Positions 16,159 through 24,819 of a stretch of DNA of 64,000 bases are shown here, in pieces; within the stretch, counting starts at the first letter, position 1; every line of letters starts with the position of its first letter. Both the position numbers and the translations under genes were made by a program. The notes beneath the pieces were generated by a model. It worked only from the letters and a program-made list of their open reading frames with translations, was not told the origin of the DNA and ran no database searches. The DNA is from Mycobacterium sp. E1214 (GTDB taxonomy: Bacteria; Actinomycetota; Actinomycetes; Mycobacteriales; Mycobacteriaceae): assembly GCF_001666755.1 (NCBI RefSeq), contig NZ_LZJC01000021.1, positions 1 through 64,000 of the forward strand, in the 5' to 3' direction.

Positions 16159-17337
16159 ATGACGTCGATAGCCGAAGAGCGGGTCGTGGCGCTGGCCCGG
16201 GGAATGCGGGACCTGGTGCGTGCCGAGGCCGCGGAGTCCGAGCGGCTGCGCACCACGAGTCCAGCGATCGTCGACGAGATGTGGGCCAGCGGGCTGATGT
16301 CGGCGTTCAATCCGGCCGCGGCCGGCGGCGTCGAGCCGTCGTTTCCCGAGATGATCGAGACGTGGATCGAAATGGCTTGGCAGGATGGGTCTTTCGGGTG
16401 GATCGGGATCGCCAATCTACCGTCATCCTTCGCCGCCGCGGCGTACCTACCCGACGACGGCTACGCCGAGGTCTTCACCGCGCGCGACAATCGGGTCACC
16501 GTGGGCGGCCAGTTCTTCCCCAACGGGCAGGGCAGGGCCGTCGACGGGGGTTACCGGGTGAGCGGGGCGTGGAACTTCGGGTCGGGCATCGGGCATGCCC
16601 AGTACGTCGCCGCCGGGTTCTTCCCGATGGACGACGGCCAAGTGCGGTCAGCCGGCGAGGGTCTCCCCGAGATGCGGGTCGCGGTGATCCCGCGGGAGCA
16701 GGTCAGCTTCGACGACGGATGGCACGTCCAGGGCCTCAAGGGAACCGGCTCTTACGACTACAGCGTCCAGGACGTGTTCGTGCCAGCGGGCCGCACCTTC
16801 GAGTTGTTCGCGCGCCGGCCGCTGCGCGGCGCCTCACCGGCCACCCGCATGGGCCTGATGCCGGTCACCGCGGCCGGGCACGCTTCGTGGGCGCTCGGCG
16901 TCTCGAAGAGCATGCTCGACGACGTGCAGGACTTGGCCGCCACGAAGTACCGCATGAGTGACATGGCGTCCCTGGCGAGCCGGCCGACCTTCCAGAAGGG
17001 GCTGGCGCACCACCGCGCGGCCTGGCGCGCCGCCCGCTTGTTGGTGCTCGACGCCTTCACGTGCGCCGAGGCCGCGGTGGCGGCGGGCGACGACCTGACG
17101 CCGGGGCTGCGGGCGGACATGCGGGTGGCCGCCGTCTACGCCACCGATACGGCCCGTGCCTGCGCGGAGTGGGCGCACCTGGTCGCCGGTACCAGCTCGA
17201 TCCGCGAGGGCTCCCGGCTGGAGCGGGCTTTCCGGGACATCTACACCGGCACGCAGCACGCGTTCATCAGCGAGAAGGTGGCCATCGACGCTGCCCAGAT
17301 CTGGCTGGGCCTCATCGACGACCAACCGGGGCTATAA
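16159..17337 (+). CDS. HsaA-like flavin-dependent monooxygenase (acyl-CoA dehydrogenase fold)
   Basis: A 392-aa class D flavoprotein, related to HsaA (3-HSA hydroxylase) and 4-HPA/indole hydroxylase oxygenases, which take reduced flavin from a separate reductase. Seen: VRAEAAESERLRTTSPAIVDEMWASGLM (N-terminal helices), WIEMAWQDGSFGWIG, the substrate-loop GGQFFPNGQGRAVDGGYRVSGAWNFGSG, GLKGTGSYDYSVQDVFVP, and the C-terminal helix bundle ending AHLVAGTSSIREGSRLERAFRDIYTGTQHAF. Start ATG 16159 is preceded by AAGGAG. No reductase is adjacent. Oxygenase is more likely than a true acyl-CoA dehydrogenase because no catalytic Glu region of that family is present. Confidence 0.8.
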   Translation: MTSIAEERVVALARGMRDLVRAEAAESERLRTTSPAIVDEMWASGLMSAFNPAAAGGVEPSFPEMIETWIEMAWQDGSFGWIGIANLPSSFAAAAYLPDDGYAEVFTARDNRVTVGGQFFPNGQGRAVDGGYRVSGAWNFGSGIGHAQYVAAGFFPMDDGQVRSAGEGLPEMRVAVIPREQVSFDDGWHVQGLKGTGSYDYSVQDVFVPAGRTFELFARRPLRGASPATRMGLMPVTAAGHASWALGVSKSMLDDVQDLAATKYRMSDMASLASRPTFQKGLAHHRAAWRAARLLVLDAFTCAEAAVAAGDDLTPGLRADMRVAAVYATDTARACAEWAHLVAGTSSIREGSRLERAFRDIYTGTQHAFISEKVAIDAAQIWLGLIDDQPGL

Positions 17338-17356
17338 ACCGCGGGCCGCGCCCCGG
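17326..17356. terminator. inverted repeat between convergent genes
   Basis: CCGGGGC (17326-17332) pairs with GCCCCGG (17350-17356) across the convergent ends of the flavoprotein and PE-type genes. It could serve as a bidirectional terminator but the arms touch coding sequence. Confidence 0.4.
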
Positions 17357-18040
17357 CTAGAGCAGCCGCTCGCCGTCTCGGGGTCCCGCCTCCCGGTCGG
17401 TGTCGTCGCCGCGCGAGGTGTCGGTGAGCGAGGAGGCCAGGCCCGGTCCCGCGGCGCCGCCGGCCGACGCGCCCTGGGCGAGCGAGCTCAGCGAACTCAA
17501 CGGGCCCGCGCCCGCACCCAACGCCGTCGACGCGGCGTTGACGACGCCCGGCAGGCCGGCCGCCGGGACCCCCGCGGTGGGGGTCGGCGGAGGCACGACG
17601 GGGGATGCGGGCGTCGACTCCAGCAGGCTCGTCAGCAGCGGGGTGCGCGCAGCCGAACCGCCGGCACCCGGCAGCGCCCCGCCTCGAGCCAGGCCGCCGC
17701 CCGCGCCCGCGGCGAAGGGCTTTCCGACGAACTGCGCGCCCGCCACCTCCAGCATCCCGGCGGCCTCGCCGTCGACTTCGGCATACCTGCGGGCAATGTC
17801 GCTCAGGGTCACGCCCGCGCGGGCCAATTCCTCTTGAGCGGCCGCGTGCGCGGCGAGCAGCGCCGCGCCGTCTTCGGCGAACGCGATCGCGGCCTGGGCG
17901 GACACCTCGTCGACCCCGGCGGGCACCAGCGCGGTCACCGCCGGCGCCGCGGCGGCACCGGCCGCCAGGCCGCGCGCGGCGACGTCGACCAGCTGGACTC
18001 CGATGGTGCCGGCGACCGGATCGTGTGACATCGACTCCAT
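17357..18040 (-). CDS. PE-domain protein (type VII secretion substrate)
   Basis: A 227-aa protein. Residues about 5-100 form two long Ala-rich helices (HDPVAGTIGVQLVDVAARGLAAG, then VDEVSAQAAIAFAEDGAALLAAHAAAQEEL) ending in RRYAEVDGEAA. YAEVD fits the YxxxD/E general secretion motif of ESX substrates. The second half is low-complexity Gly/Ala/Pro/Ser (PVVPPPTPTAG, SSLSSLAQGAS). No classical PE start (MSFV) is present, so it belongs to the wider PE-like group. ATG 18040 has GGAG eight bases upstream. No PPE or EsxAB partner is adjacent. Confidence 0.72.
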   Translation of the reverse strand: MESMSHDPVAGTIGVQLVDVAARGLAAGAAAAPAVTALVPAGVDEVSAQAAIAFAEDGAALLAAHAAAQEELARAGVTLSDIARRYAEVDGEAAGMLEVAGAQFVGKPFAAGAGGGLARGGALPGAGGSAARTPLLTSLLESTPASPVVPPPTPTAGVPAAGLPGVVNAASTALGAGAGPLSSLSSLAQGASAGGAAGPGLASSLTDTSRGDDTDREAGPRDGERLL

Positions 18041-18375
18041 GCGCGCGCTGCTCCTTCGTCGCGGGACCGCCGCTGCGTCGCCCCCGCGTCGCGGGGCGCC
18101 GAGATCATCGTAAGCGGCGCGGGGAGTTTCGACCACGCGAACGAGGCGCACACCGCGGCCTACCGGCAACCCGGCCCAGGGCGAGCACAATGCGCAAAAC
18201 TGCCGAATCGTCGCTTATTCCCACTATTGACCACAAGAGCGACAGGGCCCCCGCCGCCGCCATATGTTCAATTCGACCGCAGTCATGGCCCACCACTCGG
18301 GATCGCGAAATGCACTGAGGGAAAACCGAATTGATCGGCGCAACAGCCGCCGACTGAAGATTGAGGAGCACGCAA
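18041..18375. other. intergenic region between the PE-type gene and papA
   Basis: 335 bp without a gene. It contains the 24-nt element 18183-18206 shared with 26524-26547 and AT-richer promoter-like sequence (CTTATTCCCACTATTGACC near 18214-18232). It likely holds both divergent promoters. No small ORF with a ribosome-binding site is seen. Confidence 0.5.
18183..18206. promoter_or_regulatory. 24-nt conserved intergenic element, copy 1
   Basis: Begins GAGCACAATGCGCAAAAC and ends TGCCGA. A second copy at 26524-26547 differs at only two positions (both C/T changes). Both are in spaces between divergent genes, suggesting one regulator. It carries two near-repeats, GCACAA and GCAAAA, one turn apart. 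Confidence 0.5.
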
Positions 18376-19821
18376 ATGGTCGCACTGGGCAGCATCAACG
18401 GATGGCAGGCACCCGACGGACCGGTGACCACCTGGACGGCGTCGCCCGCGACGCGGACGGCGGCCGCGAGCGCACCCCGAAGCGACCAACCCGCGAGTTA
18501 CCAACAGGCACAACACATTCGAGTCGCTCACTACGCCGAGGCACTGGGCAGGCAATTGCCGCGCCTGATGGTCGTCGCGTGGGACGTCCCCGGCGTGTGC
18601 GACATCCCGGCGATGACGGCCGTCATCAACGCCCACGTCCGCCGCCACGACACCTACCACAACTGGTTCGAATTCGACGAGGGCGACGTCGTCCGGCACA
18701 CGATCGACCCGGAGGTCATCGACTTCGTGGCCGAGCCGATCGGCACCATGACCGCGGCGCAGATTCGCACGCACGCGATGACGACGACGCCCGGGACCCT
18801 CGAGTGGGGTTCGTTCACCTTCGGGGTGATCCAGCACAGCCAGTACTTCACGGTCTACGCGAGCGTCGACCACCTGCACATCGACGGCCTCTCCGCCAGT
18901 CTGATCTTCCTCGACCTGCACCTGACCTACCAGGGCCGGCGGCACGCCAGCCCGATCGCCCTGCCCGCGGCCGGCAGCTACACCGACTACACCGCGCGGC
19001 AGCACCAGCAGCTGGCCGCGCTCACGCTGTCGTCTGCGCAGACCCAGGGCTGGCTCGACTTCGCCCGTGACAACGATGGCAACTGGCCCAGTTTCCCGCT
19101 GCCCCTGGGTGACACGCACGCCACCGCCAAAGGCGACTTCCTGACCGTCGACCTCCTCGACGCCGACGAGACGGAGTCGTTTGACACCGCCTGCCGGGCG
19201 GTCGGCGCCCGGTTCAGCGGTGGCGTGCTCGCCTGCGCGGCGCTGGCCGAACACGAATTCACCGGTTCCAGCACCTATTTCGGTTTCACGCCCTATGACA
19301 CGCGAATGCCGGGCGTGGACACGATGAGCGTCGGCTGGTTCGCCAGCCTCATCCCGGTCGTCGTGCCAACGGCCAGCGGGTCGTTCTTCGAGGCCGCTCC
19401 GGCGGCACAGCGCTCGTTCGACGGCGCCAAGCATCTCGCGGGCGTGCCGTTCGAGCGGGTGCTGGAGCTGCTGACGCCGGATCAGCCGGCCATCAAGCTG
19501 CCGACCCGTGCGGCGATGATGGTGTCCTTCCTGGACTTTCGCAAGATTCCCATCGCCTCGTTGTGGGAAGAGACGAACTTCGGCACCTACGGCGACAACC
19601 TGTCGCACGGCGGGATCAACATGTGGATCAACCGGCACGCCGCGCGCACCACGGTCACCATCTCGTTCCCGGACAACACCACCGCACGCGAATCGGTGCA
19701 CCGCTACCTCGCGGCGCTGCTAGGCACGTTCAAGGCCGTCGTCAAGAACACCGCGGACTGGGTGGACGAGGTGGCCGAGCACGCGAACTCGACGGCTCAG
19801 CTGCCGGTCGCCGGCCGCTGA
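18376..19821 (+). CDS. PapA-type acyltransferase (condensation domain)
   Basis: A 481-aa acyltransferase of the polyketide-associated PapA group, which esterifies sugars such as trehalose with polyketide or fatty acyl chains. The catalytic HxxxD is at residues 166-170 (VDHLHIDG), after the PapA-like opening LGSINGWQAPDGPVTTW. The downstream structural motif DFRKIP and WINRHAARTTVTISFPDN resemble PapA1/PapA3. ATG 18376 has GAGGAG upstream. It heads a unit with a second HxxxD protein (30 bp gap) and an MmpL transporter (27 bp gap), the layout of sulfolipid and polyacyltrehalose loci but without a PKS. Confidence 0.85.
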   Translation: MVALGSINGWQAPDGPVTTWTASPATRTAAASAPRSDQPASYQQAQHIRVAHYAEALGRQLPRLMVVAWDVPGVCDIPAMTAVINAHVRRHDTYHNWFEFDEGDVVRHTIDPEVIDFVAEPIGTMTAAQIRTHAMTTTPGTLEWGSFTFGVIQHSQYFTVYASVDHLHIDGLSASLIFLDLHLTYQGRRHASPIALPAAGSYTDYTARQHQQLAALTLSSAQTQGWLDFARDNDGNWPSFPLPLGDTHATAKGDFLTVDLLDADETESFDTACRAVGARFSGGVLACAALAEHEFTGSSTYFGFTPYDTRMPGVDTMSVGWFASLIPVVVPTASGSFFEAAPAAQRSFDGAKHLAGVPFERVLELLTPDQPAIKLPTRAAMMVSFLDFRKIPIASLWEETNFGTYGDNLSHGGINMWINRHAARTTVTISFPDNTTARESVHRYLAALLGTFKAVVKNTADWVDEVAEHANSTAQLPVAGR

Positions 19822-19850
19822 TACGGACCTCAGCGAGAAGGGACTTCACC

Positions 19851-21209
19851 ATGAGCACCGTGCTCGATCTGACCGATCAGGTCCATTTCCTCGGCGAGCA
19901 AGCCACCGGAACCAGCATTGTCCTGCAATGCGTCTGGGTGTACGACACCACGATCGATCTCGAGGGTTTACGACGGTTCCACCACCACCTGCAGCGCGGC
20001 CGGTTGGCCCGCCGCATCGACCCGTCACCGCTGCCCTTCGGGCGGCACCGCTGGGTCGCCGCCGACCGGACGCCCGATCTGCACGTCGCCCAGCCACCCA
20101 GGCCGCGAGGCGAGTTCGACGCCTGGCTCGACGAGCAGGCCGAGCTCCCGCTGGACGCCGAACAGGGGCCCGGATGGCGCCTCGCCGTCCTGCCCTTCGC
20201 CGAGGGCGGGGCCGGGGTCACCCTGGTCATCTCGCACTGCCTCACCGACGGCGTCGGGCTGTGCGAGGCGCTGGCCGACGCGGCGACGGGTCGCGGCGAC
20301 GCGATCACCTGGCCGGCCGCTCCCGGGCGCCGGCGTTGGCCGACGGTGCGCCGCGACCTGCGCCAGACCGCGAGCGACCTGCCCGACATCGGCCGCGCCG
20401 TCGCCGCCGCGGTCCGCGCGCTGGGGTCCGCGCCGCGCGCCGCGGCACCCGCCCGCACAGCGCGCCGAGAGCTGCCCAGCGGGCGCGGCCGGGCCGCCAG
20501 GCTGTCGACCGCGACGGTGCTCGTCGACGCGACGCACTGGGACATGCGGGCGCAGGCGCTGGGCGGGACGAGCAACACCATGCTCGCCGCGGTGGCCGCG
20601 CGGCTGGCCGTCCGCCTGGGCCGCGTCGGTGCCGACGGCTCGGCGCTGCTGGCGATGCCCGTGAACAACCGGCTCCCCGGCGACACGCGGGCCAATGCGC
20701 TCACCGGCATCGAGATCTCCGTCGACCCGCGTGCCGTGCTGACCGACCTGCGCGACGTGCGCGCCGCGACCAAGCGGGCGCTGATCCACCGCCGCGACGT
20801 GCCGGACGAACGCTTCGCCTTGCTGCCGCTCACGCCCCTGCTGCCGAAGTGGTTGGTGCGGCGCATGATCGGCATGGCCGTCGGCGAGGCGGTCACCGGG
20901 TCGTCGAACCTCGGCGCCGTAAACCCCGCCGCGCTGCGGCCGGACGGCACCGAGGCCGACAGCTTCGCCATGAAGATGCGCTACCCCCGCATGACCGAGG
21001 CGACCATGCGGCACACCCGCGGACTGCTGAGCCTACTGTCCGGCAGGACGAGCGACACGGTCTTCGTCTCGGTCGTCGCCCATCAGCCCGTCGGCGCCGA
21101 ACATAGCCTGCCACAACTCATCTCGTCCGCGCTCGCCGATTTCTCGCTCACCACAACGACGCAGCGCCGAACCCCCGAACGGCTCGCCGCTGCGCGCGGC
21201 CGCCCATAA
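19851..21209 (+). CDS. condensation/WS-DGAT-like acyltransferase
   Basis: A 452-aa second acyltransferase-like protein. HxxxDG is intact at residues 129-134 (SHCLTDG), preceded by VTLVIS and followed by GLCEALADAATG. The C-terminal SSNLGAVN with nearby AVNPAALRPDGTEAD resembles the latch region of the wax synthase/condensation superfamily. It is sandwiched between papA and mmpL with a good Shine-Dalgarno (GAGAAGGGA), so all three are almost certainly one operon. It may add a second acyl group or act as a transferase partner of PapA. It could also be a non-catalytic scaffold, though the His and Asp argue for catalysis. Confidence 0.8.
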   Translation: MSTVLDLTDQVHFLGEQATGTSIVLQCVWVYDTTIDLEGLRRFHHHLQRGRLARRIDPSPLPFGRHRWVAADRTPDLHVAQPPRPRGEFDAWLDEQAELPLDAEQGPGWRLAVLPFAEGGAGVTLVISHCLTDGVGLCEALADAATGRGDAITWPAAPGRRRWPTVRRDLRQTASDLPDIGRAVAAAVRALGSAPRAAAPARTARRELPSGRGRAARLSTATVLVDATHWDMRAQALGGTSNTMLAAVAARLAVRLGRVGADGSALLAMPVNNRLPGDTRANALTGIEISVDPRAVLTDLRDVRAATKRALIHRRDVPDERFALLPLTPLLPKWLVRRMIGMAVGEAVTGSSNLGAVNPAALRPDGTEADSFAMKMRYPRMTEATMRHTRGLLSLLSGRTSDTVFVSVVAHQPVGAEHSLPQLISSALADFSLTTTTQRRTPERLAAARGRP

Positions 21210-21235
21210 GTCCCCGCCCCTTAAGAAGGTTCACC

Positions 21236-24151
21236 ATGGCTACACAACTCACCATCTTCGCGGCCGCGCGGCGCATCGATGCGTTCGCGCTGCTGGGCCG
21301 CCTCGTGTCACGCGCGCCGTGGCTCGTCATCGCCGGCTGGCTGGCGGCGGTCGGCGTCCTCGGCGCGACGTTCCCACCGCTGACCGAGGTGGTGCAGCGC
21401 CAGCTGGTTCAGGCCCTCCCGGCCCGGGACATGGCGGCCGCCAACCAGATGGCCGCGGCCTTCGGTGAATCCGCGCAAAACATCCTCATCGTCGTACTCA
21501 CCGACGAGCGCGGGCTGACCCCCGCCGACGAGGCCGCCTACGGCACGCTGGCCGCCACGTTGCGCGCCGACTCCCGCGACGTGGCCGCCGTGCACGACAT
21601 CGTCGCCACGCCGGCGCTGCGTCCCTCGCTGGTCAGTGCCGACCACAAGGCGTTCTACTTGGCGGTGGACCTCAAGGCGCCGGCCGGCTCCCCGGAATCC
21701 TCGCAGGCGTATCAGCGCGTCGCACAGACCGCCACCCGGCTGGCGCCGGGGCCCTCGTTGACGGCGGCGGTGACCGGCCAGGCCGCCATCGTCGGGGACA
21801 TGTCCATCGTCAGCGCCCGCGACATGCACATGATCGAAATCGCAACCGCCGTCTTGGTTCTCACCATCCTGTCGGTCATCTACCGGCGGCCGGTCACCGT
21901 GCTCGTTCCCCTGCTGACCATCGGCATCTCGGTGGCCTGCGCCCAGGGCGTCGTCTCCGCGCTGAACCAGCTGGGGCTGGGGGTGTCCGCACCGACGATC
22001 GCGCTGATGACCGCGATGATCGTCGGCGCCGGCACCGACTACGCCGTGTTCCTGATCAGCCGGTACCACGAATTCGTCAGCGCAGGCAGCGATTCCGATG
22101 TGGCGGTGCAGAGGGCGCTGAGCTCGATCGGCAAGGTCATCACCGGCTCGGCGGCCACCGTCGCGCTCACCTTCCTGGGAATGGTGTTCACCCGACTGCC
22201 GGCCTTCACCACCGTTGGACCGGCGCTGGCGGCCTCGATCGCCGTCGCGTTCCTGGCGGCGATCACGCTGTTGCCCGCCATCCTCGTGCTCGCCGGCCGG
22301 CGCGGCTGGGTCGCGCCCCGCGCGGCGCTCACCGGACGACTCTGGCGGCGGTCCGGCGTCGCGATCGTGCGCCGCCCCAGAGTGCACCTCGTGGTCAGCC
22401 TGATGGTGTTGAGCGCGCTGGCGTGCTGCGCTGCCTTCCTCGCGCCCACCTTCAACGACCGGATGCAGTTACCCCAATCTGCACGCAGCAACGTCGGGTT
22501 CGCCGCGATGCAGCGTCACTTCACGACCAGTGCGCTGCTGCCGCAATACCTTTACGTGCACTCGCCGCGCGACCTGCGCACCCCGCAGGCCCTGGCCGAC
22601 CTCGAGCAGATGGCCCAGCGCGTCGCGCAACTGCCCGACATCGGCACCGTGCGGGGCGTGACGCGCCCCAACGGGCAGCCGCTCGACCAGACGAAGATCA
22701 GCTATCAGGCCGGGCGGGTGGGCACCAACCTGGAGAACGCGTCGACCCAGGTCTCGGACAGAACCCACGACCTCGACGCCCTGAGCGCCGGCGCCGACAA
22801 ACTCGCGGCCAGCCTCGCCCAAGTGCGCGACCAGATCCGCGGCGCCAACGGGCTCACCGCCGAGGTGGACGCCACCTTGGGCCAGATGCGGCAACAGGTG
22901 AGCACGGCGACCCAGCTGTTGGACACGGTGCGCGGGCTGGGCGACAGCGGGCCCGCCGCCGCGCTGGGCAGCCGCGCCGTCGACGCGGCCGGCCCCATGG
23001 TCAACGCGCTCAACGCCAGCCCGCAGTGCGACGCGGACCCCGCCTGCGCCGCGGGCCGCTCCCAGCTGCAGCGGCTCGTTGCGGCACGCGACGACTCGAC
23101 GTTGACCAAGCAGATCGTCGCGGTGGTCGGCACCCTGCAACAGAAGCTGCAACGCCTGAGCGCCCTGCTGACGACGGCGGTCAACGCCGGGGCACCCCAG
23201 CGGGTGGCGCGCCTGCAGCACGGCGCCGACGCGTTGGCCGACGGCAGCCAGCGGCTGGACCAAGGGGTCAAGGCGCTCGTCGAACAGACCAAGAAATTGG
23301 GCGCGGGCATGGACCAGGCGGCCGACCTGCTGTTGTCGATCAATCGCGACGCCTCGCGAAACACGATGGCCGGCATGTACATTCCGCCCACGGTGATCAC
23401 CTCCGAGGATTTCAAGACCGCCGCGAAGATGTTCATCTCGGCGGACGGGCATTCGGTCCGCTTCATCGTCGAGACGCGATTCGACCCGTTCAGCACCGCC
23501 GCGATGGATCAGGTCGCCTCCATCCTGGCAACGGCTCGCGGGGCGCAACCCAACACTTCACTGGAGGGCGCCTCGATCTCGGTGGTGGGCACCACGGCGA
23601 TGTACAGCGCGATGCGCGACTACTATTACGGCGACGTCCGATTGATCGTGGTCGTCACGCTGGTCGTGGTCTTCCTGATTCTCGTGGCGCTGCTGCGGGC
23701 GGTGGTCGCACCGCTGTATCTCATTGCCTCCGTTGCTATTTCGTTCCTGTCGGCGCTGGGCATCGGGGTCGTGGTGTTCCAGTTCGTGCTTCATCAGGCC
23801 ATCAACTGGAACGTGCCGGCGATGGCATTCATCGTGCTCGTCGCGGTCGGAGCGGACTACAACCTGCTGCTGATCACGCGAATCCGCGAAGAGTCCACCG
23901 CGGGCGTGCGCACCGGGGTGGTCCGCGCCGTCCGCTCGACGGGGGGCGTCATCACCTCAGCGGGCATCATCTTCGCCGCGTCCATGTTCGGGCTGTTGTT
24001 CGGCAGTCTGTCGACCATGGTGCAGACCGGGGTGATCATCGGTGTGGGTCTGCTGGTGGACACCTTCGTGGTGCGCACCATCACCGTGCCGGCCCTGGCG
24101 GCGATGTTGGGATCCGCGAACTGGTGGCCCGCGCGGCCGTCACCGCGCTAG
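21236..24151 (+). CDS. MmpL-family RND lipid transporter
   Basis: A 971-aa MmpL. TM1 (WLVIAGWLAAVGVLGATF) is followed by the first periplasmic domain, then a five-helix bundle containing the proton-relay type GAGTDYAVFLISRYHE. The second large periplasmic loop (residues about 420-760) holds coiled-coil repeats (LEQMAQRVAQLPDIG, RVARLQHGADALADGSQRLDQG). The second bundle carries VGADYNLLLITRIREE, the matching relay motif. The C-terminal cytoplasmic tail is very short, unlike MmpL3. It probably exports the lipid made by the two acyltransferases just upstream. The stop overlaps the convergent response-regulator stop by 4 bp. Confidence 0.93.
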   Translation: MATQLTIFAAARRIDAFALLGRLVSRAPWLVIAGWLAAVGVLGATFPPLTEVVQRQLVQALPARDMAAANQMAAAFGESAQNILIVVLTDERGLTPADEAAYGTLAATLRADSRDVAAVHDIVATPALRPSLVSADHKAFYLAVDLKAPAGSPESSQAYQRVAQTATRLAPGPSLTAAVTGQAAIVGDMSIVSARDMHMIEIATAVLVLTILSVIYRRPVTVLVPLLTIGISVACAQGVVSALNQLGLGVSAPTIALMTAMIVGAGTDYAVFLISRYHEFVSAGSDSDVAVQRALSSIGKVITGSAATVALTFLGMVFTRLPAFTTVGPALAASIAVAFLAAITLLPAILVLAGRRGWVAPRAALTGRLWRRSGVAIVRRPRVHLVVSLMVLSALACCAAFLAPTFNDRMQLPQSARSNVGFAAMQRHFTTSALLPQYLYVHSPRDLRTPQALADLEQMAQRVAQLPDIGTVRGVTRPNGQPLDQTKISYQAGRVGTNLENASTQVSDRTHDLDALSAGADKLAASLAQVRDQIRGANGLTAEVDATLGQMRQQVSTATQLLDTVRGLGDSGPAAALGSRAVDAAGPMVNALNASPQCDADPACAAGRSQLQRLVAARDDSTLTKQIVAVVGTLQQKLQRLSALLTTAVNAGAPQRVARLQHGADALADGSQRLDQGVKALVEQTKKLGAGMDQAADLLLSINRDASRNTMAGMYIPPTVITSEDFKTAAKMFISADGHSVRFIVETRFDPFSTAAMDQVASILATARGAQPNTSLEGASISVVGTTAMYSAMRDYYYGDVRLIVVVTLVVVFLILVALLRAVVAPLYLIASVAISFLSALGIGVVVFQFVLHQAINWNVPAMAFIVLVAVGADYNLLLITRIREESTAGVRTGVVRAVRSTGGVITSAGIIFAASMFGLLFGSLSTMVQTGVIIGVGLLVDTFVVRTITVPALAAMLGSANWWPARPSPR

Positions 24152-24819
24152 CGCCCGCGCTTGCCGACGGCCAGGAACTCCTGCTCCGGCCGGCCCGTGG
24201 TCCCGTAGCGCAGCCCGACGGTGACCTCCGCGGTGGCCGCCAGCGCCGCCAGATACCGCTGCGCCGTCGCCCTCGAGATGCCGATCGCGGCGGACACCTC
24301 CGCGGCCGACATCGGGCGCTGCGCGGCCCGCAGCGCGTTCAGGACAAGATGTTTGGTCGACGACGCCGCCACGGTGGCGGGCTGCGGCGCCGCGACCCTG
24401 GGCCGCAGGGCGTCCAGCGCCGCGTCCACGTCCGCGGCGGTCAAGTTGGGGCTGGCCAAGATCTTGCGGTAGCGCGCATAACCGGCCAGCCGCGCCGCCA
24501 GGTCGGTGCTCGCGAACGGCTTCACCAGATAACCGACCGCGCCGGCGGACATCGCCGCGCGCACGGTGACCGCCTCGGTGGCGGCGCTCAAGATCATGCT
24601 GTCGCCGCGCAGTTCGCGGATGAAGTCGATGCCCGACCCGTCCGGCAGGTAGACGTCGACCAGGGCGAGGTCGACGGGACCGACCTGCCGCGCCGCCTCG
24701 AGCGTGTTGGCGGTCGCGCTGACCGCGAAGCCCGGGAGGGCGTTGACCACCTCGGCGTGCAGGTTGGCGACCCGGAAGTCGTCGTCGAGCACCAACACCG
24801 TCAGATCTGCGTCGCCCAC
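24148..24819 (-). CDS. CitB/DcuR-type response regulator
   Basis: A 223-aa regulator. The receiver domain shows the acidic pocket LDDD (residues 11-14), the phosphorylation site Asp55 (LALVDVYLPDG) and Lys in GYLVKPF (about 105). The C-terminal output has an HTH (MSAAEVSAAIGISRATAQRYLAAL), as in DcuR/CitB/DpiA. Start GTG 24819 lies inside the kinase gene (19-bp overlap), so the two are translationally coupled. Targets normally include C4-dicarboxylate or citrate transport genes, none of which are adjacent. Confidence 0.9.
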   Translation of the reverse strand: MGDADLTVLVLDDDFRVANLHAEVVNALPGFAVSATANTLEAARQVGPVDLALVDVYLPDGSGIDFIRELRGDSMILSAATEAVTVRAAMSAGAVGYLVKPFASTDLAARLAGYARYRKILASPNLTAADVDAALDALRPRVAAPQPATVAASSTKHLVLNALRAAQRPMSAAEVSAAIGISRATAQRYLAALAATAEVTVGLRYGTTGRPEQEFLAVGKRGR

